Shown here piece after piece: positions 13,301 through 22,847 of a DNA stretch of 64,000 bases (the stretch's first letter is position 1; each line of letters starts with the position of its first letter). This DNA comes from Cylicocyclus nassatus (taxonomy: Eukaryota > Nematoda > Chromadorea > Rhabditida > Strongylidae). Under the pieces are notes generated by a model. That model did no database searches, was not told the origin of the DNA, and was given only the letters and a program-made list of their open reading frames with translations. The stretch spans positions 34,423,733 to 34,487,732 of the forward strand of contig CATQJL010000305.1 of assembly GCA_958299035.1 (NCBI GenBank). Reading direction: 5' to 3'. A program made the position numbers and the translations under genes.

Positions 13301-16300
13301 GGCAGTGCTAGTCTCGTCTGCAGAGCTAGTTAGCGTCGAACCGCTCGTTGTTTCTGCGGCAGTGCTGGTCTCGGCTGCAGGGCTAGTGGGCGTTGAAGCA
13401 CTCGTTGTTTCTTCCGCAGTGCTGGTCTCCGCTGCAGAGCTAGTGAGCGTTGAACCACTCGTTGTTGTCTCTGTTCCAGATGTATATGCTATCGTGGAGC
13501 TGCTCGTTTCTTGCTCACTCGTTGTTACTGCGGCAGTGCTAGTCTCGGCTGCAGAGCTAGTGAGCGTTGAACCACTCGTTGTTTCTTCGGTCGTGCTAGT
13601 CTCGGCTGCAGAGCTAGTTAGCGTCCAACCACTCGTTGTTTCTGCGGCAGTGCTGGTCTCGGCTGCAGAGCTAGTGAGCGTTGAACCACTCGTTGTTTCT
13701 TCGGTCGTGCTAGTCTCGGCTGCAGAGCTAGTTAGCGTCCAACCACTCGTTGTTTCTGCGGCAGTGCTGGTCTCCGCTGCAGAGCTAGTGAGCGTTGAAG
13801 CACTCGTTGTTTCTTCGGCAGTGCTGGTCTCGGCTGCAGGGCTAGTTAGCGTCCAACCACTCGTTGTTTCTGCGGCAGTGCTGGTCTCGGCTGCAGAGCT
13901 AGTGAGCGTTGAAGCACTCGTTGTTTCTTCGGCAGTGCTAGTCTCGTCTGCAGAGCTAGTTAGCGTCGAACCGCTCGTTGTTTCTGCGGCAGTGCTGGTC
14001 TCGGCTGCAGGGCTAGTGGGCGTTGAAGCACTCATTGTTTCTTCGGCAGTGCTGGTCTCCGCTGCAGAGCTAGTGAGCGTTGAAGCACTCGTTGTTTCTT
14101 CGGCAGTGCTGGTCTCGGCTGCAGGGCTAGTTAGCGTCCAACCACTCGTTGTTTCTGCGGCAGTGCTGGTCTCGGCTGCAGAGCTAGTGAGCGTTGAAGC
14201 ACTCGTTGTTTCTTCGGCAGTGCTAGTCTCGTCTGCAGAGCTAGTTAGCGTCGAACCGCTCGTTGTTGTCTCTGTTCCAGATGTATATGCTATCGTGGAG
14301 CTGCTCGTTTCTTGCTCACTCGTTGTTACTGCGGCAGTGCTAGTCTCGGCTGCAGAGCTAGTGAGCGTTGAACCACTCGTTGTTTCTTCGGCAGTGCTGA
14401 TCTCGGCTGCAGAGCTAGTTAGCGTCGAACCGCTCGTTGTTGTCTCTGTTCCAGATGTATATGCTATCGTGGAGCTGCTCGTTTCTTGCTCACTCGTTGT
14501 TACTGCGGCAGTGCTAGTCTCGGCTGCAGAGCTAGTGAGCGTTGAACCACTCGTTGTTTCTTCGGTCGTGCTAGTCTCGGCTGCAGAGCTAGTTAGCGTC
14601 CAACCACTCGTTGTTTCTGCGGCAGTGCTGGTCTCGGCTGCAGAGCTAGTGAGCGTTGAACCACTCGTTGTTTCTTCGGTCGTGCTAGTCTCGGCTGCAG
14701 AGCTAGTTAGCGTCCAACCACTCGTTGTTTCTGCGGCAGTGCTGGTCTCCGCTGCAGAGCTAGTGAGCGTTGAAGCACTCGTTGTTTCTTCGGCAGTGCT
14801 GGTCTCGGCTGCAGGGCTAGTTAGCGTCCAACCACTCGTTGTTTCTGCGGCAGTGCTGGTCTCGGCTGCAGAGCTAGTGAGCGTTGAAGCACTCGTTGTT
14901 TCTTCGGCAGTGCTAGTCTCGTCTGCAGAGCTAGTTAGCGTCGAACCGCTCGTTGTTTCTGCGGCAGTGCTGGTCTCGGCTGCAGGGCTAGTGGGCGTTG
15001 AAGCACTCATTGTTTCTTCGGCAGTGCTGGTCTCCGCTGCAGAGCTAGTGAGCGTTGAAGCACTCGTTGTTTCTTCGGCAGTGCTGGTCTCGGCTGCAGG
15101 GCTAGTTAGCGTCCAACCACTCGTTGTTTCTGCGGCAGTGCTGGTCTCGGCTGCAGAGCTAGTGAGCGTTGAAGCACTCGTTGTTTCTTCGGCAGTGCTA
15201 GTCTCGTCTGCAGAGCTAGTTAGCGTCGAACCGCTCGTTGTTTCTGCGGCAGTGCTGGTCTCGGCTGCAGGGCTAGTGGGCGTTGAACTCGTTGTTTCTT
15301 CCGCAGTGCTGGTCTCCGCTGCAGAGCTAGTGAGCGTTGAACCACTCGTTGTTGTCTCTGTTCCAGATGTATATGCTATCGTGGAGCTGCTCGTTTCTTG
15401 CTCACTCGTTGTTACTGCGGCAGTGCTAGTCTCGGCTGCAGAGCTAGTGAGCGTTGAACCACTCGTTGTTTCTTCGGCAGTGCTGATCTCGGCTGCAGAG
15501 CTAGTTAGCGTCGAACCGCTCGTTGTTGTCTCTGTTCCAGATGTATATGCTATCGTGGAGCTGCTCGTTTCTTGCTCACTCGTTGTTACTGCGGCAGTGC
15601 TAGTCTCGGCTGCAGAGCTAGTGAGCGTTGAACCACTCGTTGTTTCTTCGGTCGTGCTAGTCTCGGCTGCAGAGCTAGTTAGCGTCCAACCACTCGTTGT
15701 TTCTGCGGCAGTGCTGGTCTCGGCTGCAGAGCTAGTGAGCGTTGAAGCACTCGTTATTTCTTCGGCAGTGCTGGTCTCCGCTGCAGAGCTAGTGAGCGTT
15801 GAACCACTCGTTGTTTCTGCGGCAGTGCTGGTCTCCGCTGCAGAGCTAGTGAGCGTTGAACCACTCGTTGTTGTCTCTGTTCCAGATGTATATGCTATCG
15901 TGGAGCTGCTCGTTTCTTGCTCACTCGTTGTTACTGCGGCAGTGCTAGTCTCGGCTGCAGAGCTAGTGAGCGTTGAACCACTCGTTGTTTCTTCGGCAGT
16001 GCTGATCTCGGCTGCAGAGCTAGTTAGCGTCGAACCGCTCGTTGTTTCTGCGGCAGTGCTGGTCTCGGCTGCAGGGCTAGTGGGCGTTGAAGCACTCGTT
16101 GTTTCTTCGGCAGTGCTGGTCTCCGCTGCAGAGCTAGTGAGCGTTGAACCACTCGTTGTTTCTGCGGCAGTGCTGGTCTCCGCTGCAGAGCTAGTGAGCG
16201 TTGAAGCACTCGTTGTTTCTTCGGCAGTGCTAGTCTCGTCTGCAGAGCTAGTTATCGTCGAACCACTCGTTGTTGTCTCTGTTCCAGATGTATATGCTAT

Positions 16301-19300
16301 CGTGGAGCTGCTCGTTTCTTGCTCACTCGTTGTTACTGCGGCAGTGCTAGTCTCGGCTGCAGAGCTAGTGAGCGTTGAACCACTCGTTGTTTCTTCGGTC
16401 GTGCTAGTCTCGGCTGCAGAGCTAGTTAGCGTCCAACCACTCGTTGTTTCTGCGGCAGTGCTGGTCTCGGCTGCAGAGCTAGTGAGCGTTGAAGCACTCG
16501 TTGTTTCTTCGGCAGTGCTAGTCTCGTCTGCAGAGCTAGTTATCGTCGAACCACTCGTTGTTGTCTCTGTTCCAGATGTATATGCTATCGTGGAGCTGCT
16601 CGTTTCTTGCTCACTCGTTGTTACTGCGGCAGTGCTAGTCTCGGCTGCAGAGCTAGTGAGCGTTGAACCACTCGTTGTTGGAGTTGTAGTTGTTGTTACC
16701 ATGGTTTTTGTGGTGGTTGTAATTCTTTTTCTTCTGCATCTGATCTTTTCGATACGCGCACCATTCCTTGCATACCACTTGCCTTTTTTGCATCTTAGCA
16801 TTCCAGTTGCTGTGGTTGTTTGCATATTGAGCATATGCCATTTTACCCGAGACTGATAATCTATGAGGACAGTGTATCCTTTTGCAGTGCATGTCACAGC
16901 GGCCGTGTAGTACTCTCCACCAGAGTACCTAAAAATTTCATTCATTTACATATGCCTTCTATAAAATCTTTCACTCTACCTAATATTAGGTTGCACGCAT
17001 GATGTGCGTCCTCTTCGGTTTCTGCAGTTTATTGTAGATATTTCTGCACAACCTTTTCGATCTATAATACTGTTAGTAAGAGAGTAGGTGACTGTTCATT
17101 GGACCAAGTCTCCGCGGACTCCTATCATGCCACAATAACAGTTTCTTTTGGTTTTGTAGAATATGCAAATCAGCCGGACATTCTTACGTGAACAAAAGAA
17201 AAGGCATTAAAGTTGAACTATAGCGACGGAATATTACCACGCTTACCATTGGTGGCGCCACCTACGATGCTGGGTATAGCACGTGGATACCATGGCTCGA
17301 GCTCAACATCACTGACAGGTATGCGTTCTAAGTTGTAGTTGATCTGAGAAGGTGAATGCTTGTTTGGCAAGTTTGAAGCGTGAAGAAATTGAGTGCTCTA
17401 TCTTAAGTACAGAAGGCATTTGCACAGTATCAGATTTCTATCATTTAAATCTGTGCCCACTATTCCTGTCATCTTATATACAGTGTGTCCCAAAAGTATG
17501 TATCGAACGTTTGATCGTTAATATCTCTCTCTTCCCAATAAGTCTTTTGCCTTGCTTCAGGTACCTTTTTGTAGAGCTGGCTTCACCTTAGATTCGCAGT
17601 ATAGAACGAATCACCTATCTCTCTTTATTACTGTAGGATTACGGTAGAAACTTCAAAGAGGGTTTTGAGCCATGAAAGGCCATATTTTGCCTCAGAAAGG
17701 AATTAAAACAGCCTAAAACTTTTACACTAGGCTAATTAGAGTTGCTGATATTAATTGTAAAGTTCCCAGCTTGTTATGATGCTTCATTAGAGATTTATGC
17801 CAGGTAAGCAGTGGCCACAATCAATGTTCCTCAAAAGTGCGGTTACACAATTTAGAAAGCTTCGCAGTCTTGTGAATAGTTGAGTATTGAATTCAGCGTC
17901 CATAAAAACCCTATTACACAAGTTTTCACATTTTTTTGAAATTTTTTTGAAACGGCAGCTTTTCTTACATTGGCACCATGTGTTTCAAGTTTCTACCATA
18001 ATCCTACAGTAATGAAGAGAGATGGGTGATTCCTTCTATACTGCAAATCTAAGTTGAAGCCAGCTCTACAGAACGATACCTGAAGCAAGCCAAAAGACTT
18101 ATTGTGGAGAGAGATATTAACGATCAAACAGTGCATACATACTTTTGGGACACCCTGTATAAAGCTGAATGTCTGTTTGTCTGTGTGTCTGTATGTCTGT
18201 ATGTCTGTATGTCTGTATGTCTGTACGTATGTTCCGAATAGAAAATTCTATTTCTGAACCGATCCGGACCAAACTTGGCACACATACACTTCGGGCCCCG
18301 GCAGGTGTCATAGGCTACTTTTCGTCATCGATCGATACCGATTTTATCGATTTCTATCGATTTTTTTGCTGAGTTCACCTACAGGGCTGGGAGTTGGCAC
18401 AGGGGGTAATCGAGCATGGGGATTCCGAATACAATATTAGTTTTCAGGATTATCGATTACTTGCATCGATTTTATCGATTTTTTTGCAAAGTTTGAGCTA
18501 CGGGGCTGGGAGTTTGCACAGGGGGTAATCGAACATGGGGATTCCGAATACAATATTAGTTTTCAGGATTATCGATTACTTGCATCGATTTTATCGATTT
18601 TTTTGCAAAGTTTGAACAACGGGGCTGGGAGTTTGCACAGGGGGGTAATCGAACATGGGGATTCCGAATACAATATTAGTTTTTAAAATCGTCCATTATT
18701 TTTATCGATTTTATCAATTTTTTTTGCAAAGTTTGAGCTACGGGGCTGGGAGTTTGCACAGGGGGTAATCGAGCATGCTGATTACGAGTTCGATATTAGT
18801 TTGGCGCTATTCGGCTAAGTGGGCCCCAAAATTTTTTGTCGTAGAGCTTGGGTTATCTTAATCTAACATGCTGATTACAGATATCACACTTTCGTCGCAG
18901 AAAGTCTCCCCATATGGTTACGATAGGTGTACGGTAAGAAGTCAAAATCATGATTTCGGCTGGAGTTCGGCCCATATGGTTTATTCGACATACTAATTAC
19001 AAATATCATCTCTCTCTCTCTGCATATTCGGACCTTTTCATAGAGTTGTGATGGTTATATTATATGGGGTCGAAGACATCGATTTGCTTTAAACTTTGTG
19101 TAGGGTGGTAATTTAGTTCGTTGAACATGAATATCATGCTGATTTCGCAGGATAGTGCATTTTCTTGGGTTACCGTGGGTGTAGATGGGTCGAAGTTCCA
19201 GATTTGCTCAACTTACCTGTAACGGTTCACAAGTGTACTGCTTATGAATATGAAACTTGCTCGCTGTCATAACGCATTAGTGAAGTTATGGTGAGTTGCA

Positions 19301-20360
19301 GGATTTGAATGGACAGGGCCAATTTAGATCCCAGATATTCATGAAATGGGGAAACGGTCGTTTTGCATGGCGGTCTCGGCGCCATCCTGATGACCTGTCC
19401 CAACGTGTAACGCACGCGGCATCTCCTGCTCCCTGTTTTTGTTTAGGCAAAAGCCGCCGAAGGGTGTAACGCTCGCGGCAAATCTCTCTCCCCCTATTTC
19501 TGCTTAGGCAAAAGCCGCCGAAGGGCGTATTGCACGCGCAAATTCCCCCCCCCCTATTTCTGCTTAGGCAAAAGCCGCCGAAGGGTGTATTGCACGCGGC
19601 AAATCTCCCTCCTTCTATTTCTGCTTCGGCAAAAGCCGCCGAAAGGTGTATCGCACGCGGCAGTGGTCCTGTGAGGAAAGCATTACGGTCGTGGGAAACT
19701 TTTATACCACACGAATTGCCTTTATCGCGGGGGTTGAGCACGATATTCTTTGAACAGCACTTTAGGTAATTCCCTGCCAAGGTTTCAGGCAGGTTTATGA
19801 TGTTTACCCGCTGCCACGCGATGACTATGATATTGTCATCAGCGGCTCAGATAACCCCCATATACTGAGTTTGAGCAAGATCCGTCACAAAAACATTTTG
19901 AGGCCCGGGTAGCCGAATAACGCCATCAGTTTTTGAAATTATCCTTACTTTTATCGATTTTATTGTTTTTTTTGTGCAAAGTTTGAGCTACGGGGCTGGG
20001 GGGTTGGTGAGGAAGGTACGTGAGCATACTGATTAATCACGCAGCGGGAATAGGGAATGTAGAAGTGGGCACAGGTAAAGGTGTACAGGGATAGAAATGG
20101 AACCTTTATCGTTTTTGACAGGGTCAGGCGGAGCCGGGTAAGCCAGCTAGTACTGCAGTAATACTCACCTTTTCAGAATTTTCCTTCCTCACCTGTCCTC
20201 GGCATGTTCTTCTCGTGCAGCAAGGATTATTTCTCGGCGTGCAACAAGGACTATTTCTCTGCTTGCAACAAGGGTTATGTCTCAGCGTGCAGCAAGGATT
20301 TTGTGAGCATTTGGCATGTACCATAGCTGCCAGTAAGAGACAAAACACAAACGTTTCCAT
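4313..20360 (-). CDS. Giant secreted mucin-like protein: signal peptide, NPCC module, C6-like domain, 57-bp-repeat Ser/Thr mucin
   Basis: Exons read 20360-20169, 17343-17247, 17061-16980 and 16928-4313. Phases agree at every junction and give 12,987 nt, or 4,328 aa. Residues 1-16 form a signal peptide (METFVFCLLLAAMVHA). Residues 17-54 carry ten Cys in four xPCC repeats separated by basic residues. Residues 97-190 have six Cys (101, 109, 118, 137, 170, 188) with a GGEYYTA-VTC and LRCKKGKWY pattern like the C6 module of nematode secreted proteins. The rest is Ser/Thr/Ala/Glu repeat ending at TAG, with AATAAA about 92 nt beyond. Dense Ser/Thr suggests heavy O-glycosylation and a coat, cuticle-surface or gut-lining role, which is inference. 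Joining exon 1 across the 2.8-kb, transposon-filled first intron rests on phase, signal peptide and strand only. An extra exon in that intron, or two separate genes, remains possible. The last three exons are firmer. Confidence 0.72.
4316..16682 (-). repeat. Coding VNTR: about 215 units of 57 bp (19 aa) with 60-bp spacer units
   Basis: The unit on the minus strand encodes ETTSGSTLTSSAAETSTAA with limited variation (SAS/SGS/SGW, AEE/AAE, SSAD, SPAA). It is punctuated by a longer unit, TSEQETSSSTIAYTSGTE or variants, that adds one codon. Unit length is always a multiple of three, so the frame is kept. Large blocks are copied: segments at 5491, 6292, 6694, 7381 and 7783 recur with offsets of 801, 402 and 1,089 bp, which matches 14, 7 and 19 units plus spacer codons. 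This indicates recent unequal exchange or gene conversion. No unit contains a stop on either strand, except the final one, where ACA-GAG has become ACA-TAG. Confidence 0.95.
17481..18157. mobile_element. Long-TIR MITE, family A, copy 2
   Basis: It starts CAGTGTGTCCCAAAAGTATG and ends TTTTGGGACACCCTG, with TATA on the left and TAT on the right. Inner blocks (ACTGTAGGATTACGGTAGAAA and its complement) match copies 1 and 3. It lies inside the first intron of the mucin-like gene, about 140 bp upstream, in gene orientation, of the acceptor at 17344. It is non-coding. Confidence 0.85.
18384..18790 (+). repeat. Tandem repeat, about 119 bp by 3.5 copies
   Basis: The block GGGCTGGGAGTTTGCACAGG recurs near 18384, 18503, 18622 and 18743. 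Each copy is followed by GTAATCGA-CATG and a (T)ATCGAT-rich stretch. A further decayed copy lies near 19985. The repeats belong to the composite element in which they sit. Confidence 0.85.
19430..19668 (+). repeat. Tandem repeat, about 61 bp by 4 copies
   Basis: GGCAAAAGCCGCCGAA recurs near 19446, 19507, 19567 and 19628, with TTGCACGCGGCAAATCTCC-type spacers and a C-rich tract. Because the period is near a multiple of three, open frames run through it on both strands (for example minus 19286-19780). They have no independent support as genes. Confidence 0.85.
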
Positions 20361-20400
20361 TTTGGAAAGTGCTGCAATGAGATCGAAACGATACGCAGAA

Positions 20401-20407
20401 ATTTATA
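20401..20407 (-). promoter_or_regulatory. TATA box of the signal-peptide exon
   Basis: On the minus strand GGGTATAAATTTCTGCG lies about 41 nt upstream of the ATG at 20360. Between them is TCTCATTGCAGCACTT, which could hold the transcription start or a trans-splice acceptor. Spacing and sequence fit a core promoter, supporting 20360 as the 5' end of the mucin-like gene. Confidence 0.5.
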
Positions 20408-20429
20408 CCCTACACAGGTCCAACGTCCC

Positions 20430-21905
20430 CCAGGTGCTACATCATTCGTATGGAATGCGATTATTAGACTGCAGTTTTAAGAGCATACCTTATTATTGAG
20501 ATGAGTCATACTTTGATGATTCCATACCAATTCCATCAGGGCTTGGTGGCTCACGAAGCAGGCTGGATATCGTTTTGGAGTGAAAAGCGGAGGAAATACC
20601 CCGAAATCATGTATAAGCTTAGCCTTTTGTATATGAAAGAATCGCCTTTCTCATAGTGCAAAATCGGAGTGTCGGGAATGGGAGAAATATTCTAATAACC
20701 TTCTGATACGCAAAGTAATCCAAAACCGGATTTTTGTAAAAAATCAAACGAGTAAGAAACTTCGACAAGCTGGCCAGTTTCCGCCCACTAACTCAGCAAT
20801 TTTTGCAGGGCTCCTCTCGTAAAAACAAAACATGTCGCAGAGCTTATTACACGAGTCATACATACATACTCCCAAATATCATCACATACTCACAACTTTC
20901 ATCCCTCCTTTCCCCCCCCCCCCCTTCAAGATCCCCTCCTCTTCTTTTGTGTCATTTCTTCATCTTTTAGAGACGTCGCAGGTGCTGCAGGTGCTTACGC
21001 TGACCTACTTATTCAATTCTCCGCGGAACCATCATTTCCCGCTCCAATACGCTTGCCCCGCAAGCGCGGGAATTCAAAAATGCTCCCTTAATATATAAAA
21101 AGCCATATATAATATATGGCTTGTTTACAGCTAAGAAGAAATGATATGACACCAAAATCGGAGGGTAGATGCGCGATAGGGAGTTGGAACTATGCTTGAA
21201 AAAGTCGAGACATGCTGAACGTGAGGGGCCTTATGTGCGGATCTGCGATCGATAATGCTGCTTCGGAAGCCAAAGCCATACGCAGCGAGGCTCTGGGATG
21301 GCGAGCGCTTACCGAAAAGGAATAGGTGATTAACACCAACTGTACGTTGCTGACTTGTTTTCAACTCTAAACTGAGCCGATTCGCAGAATTTTTTTGTAT
21401 TCAATTGGTGTTTGCAAATTTGGGGGAGGGGTGGCTGCCGCCACGTCTCTTTTGTTATTTTGGAGTCATCTGTGTCTGCAAAGATTGGCTGGAGGAGTAT
21501 ATGTCAATGTCGCCGACAGGCTCTACGCGCGAATAGCTGGTACAAATCTGTAATGTTAGGAGATGCATGCTTCACAGATGTCCGCGTGGGACCACCTTCT
21601 ACATATAAGCGTCAAAAATACCGAAGAGAAGGCTAAGCCACATTTCTTCATTCAAGAAGTTTTTCTTAACCGGTTGGAAAACACTGCAGCAAAAGGTAGC
21701 CAACAAAAGCTTCCTTTTGGCCAAATAATGCCGATTAGCATATGGACGGAGCGCTACTGTCTGGGCCAATAATCGCGATTATAGAAGAACTCACATGAAT
21801 TGAGTTACCTACTTTTTGCTTCTCTAACCTTACTCGCGAACGGTCGGCTAACTCTTAGCTTTGACTCGTACCATCAAACAAGGATTGGAATAGGAAGACC
21901 TAGTA
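20430..21905. other. Intergenic, no gene recognised
   Basis: This is the stretch upstream of the mucin promoter. It contains a poly-C tract near 20920 and short open frames on both strands (for example plus 20832-21098 and plus 21563-21772) without motifs or supporting splice sites. Confidence 0.45.
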
Positions 21906-22847
21906 TTAGGTTGTCCGGAAATCAATGTCCGTTTTGAATTTCAACCGCAATAAGTCATACACTTTTTATTCTCAACTAGGCTTCAAAGTACCATTCGATA
22001 GAGCAAAGCAAGCTCTACAAGATGACTATCTTGCTTTAGCAACAGCTGTGATCCACCTTGAGTTTCTAGCCAAAAACTGAAATGATTCAACTGCCCGAAA
22101 AATGGAGAAAAATCGTAACTCAATTCATAGGAATCCTACAAAAATTTTAACTTGCTCACGTAACCACTATCCGTATAAGGCATATATGTACGCCATTGCC
22201 GTATTTTTTCCTTCGTTAAAAATCAAGAAAACGGAAATTTTCATGTTCTGCCAAAGTGATGCTGTGCCGTCCCCACATAAGTAGATGTACACTACAGATC
22301 TGTAGAAGTACAAATGAGTACTTTCAGCTCTCAGCTTTAGTTCTCGAGAAATATCGAATATAGCTTTCATTAGTCAGGTGGTCCAAGCTAAAATTCAAAT
22401 TTCTCGAGAACTAAAGCTTGTAGAGAGCTGAAAGTACTCCTTTGTATTTCTACAGATCTGTAGTGTACATCTATATGTGGGGACGGCACAGCATCACTTT
22501 GGCAAAAGCATGAAAATTTCCGTTTTCTTGATTTCTAACAGAGGAAAAAATACGGCAATGACGTACACATATGCCTTATATGGATAGTGTTTACGTGAGC
22601 AAGTTAGAATTTTTGTAAGATTCCTATGGACTGAGCTACGATTTCTCTCGATTTTTCGGACAGTTGAATCATTTTAGATTTTGGTTCAAAACTCGAGGCG
22701 CATTAGAGCTGTTGCTAAAGCAAGATAGTCATCTTGTAGAGCTTGCTTTGCTCTATCGAATGGTACTTTGAAGCCTATTCAGGATTGAAAAATTGTGAAT
22801 TATTGGGGTTGAAAACGAAAACGGACATTAATTTCCGGACAACCTAA
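21906..22847. mobile_element. Long-TIR MITE, family B (TTAGGTTGTCCGGAAAT ends)
   Basis: The left end TTAGGTTGTCCGGAAATCAA is mirrored at the right by ATTTCCGGACAACCTAA, with TA flanking both sides. Arms of roughly 430-470 bp pair almost throughout, including AAGCAAGATAGTCATCTTGT and CTATCGAATGGTACTTTGAA. The dyad centre is near 22375. The apparent frames inside (22102-22284 plus, 22167-22370 minus) are mirror images of each other and not genes. The TA duplication suggests a Tc1/mariner-type derivative. Confidence 0.85.

Larger units (their letters stand above)
18158..20152. repeat. Composite repeat of the TATCGAT/AGCTGGCTTACCCGG family in mucin intron 1
   Basis: One end carries a (TGTC)n/(TGTATGTC)n microsatellite at about 18175-18230, then GTTCCGAATAGAAAATTC and the CGGACCAAACTTGGCACACA block. 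The other end reads, on the minus strand, ACTAGCTGGCTTACCCGGCT at about 20133-20152. Relatives lie at 30.7-31.6 kb and 61.9-62.9 kb with the same end blocks, so this is a dispersed element. Inside are subterminal tandem repeats. No transposase is seen. A Helitron-like or other non-autonomous origin is possible but unproven. Confidence 0.6.

Noticed and set aside
5206..16209. Many identical 61-80 codon minus frames (RSLALQPRPALPQKQR type) in the VNTR
   Set aside because: They are out-of-frame readings of the same repeat unit, ended by unit variants. Their identity reflects repeat duplication, not genes.
4316..16682. CRISPR array
   Set aside because: The units are contiguous, coding and lack unique spacers. 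The genome is eukaryotic.
4269..16856. Plus-strand open frame of 4,195 codons across the VNTR
   Set aside because: It is antisense to the mucin. It has no signal peptide, domain or splice support, and exists because the 57-bp unit lacks stops on both strands.
19286..19780. Minus frame of 164 codons with GGFCLSRNRG repeats
   Set aside because: It comes from the 61-bp tandem repeat. The frame drifts with the poly-C tract and both strands are open.
22102..22370. Sense and antisense frames of 60-67 codons
   Set aside because: Both lie in the palindromic arms of the MITE at 21906-22847 and mirror each other.
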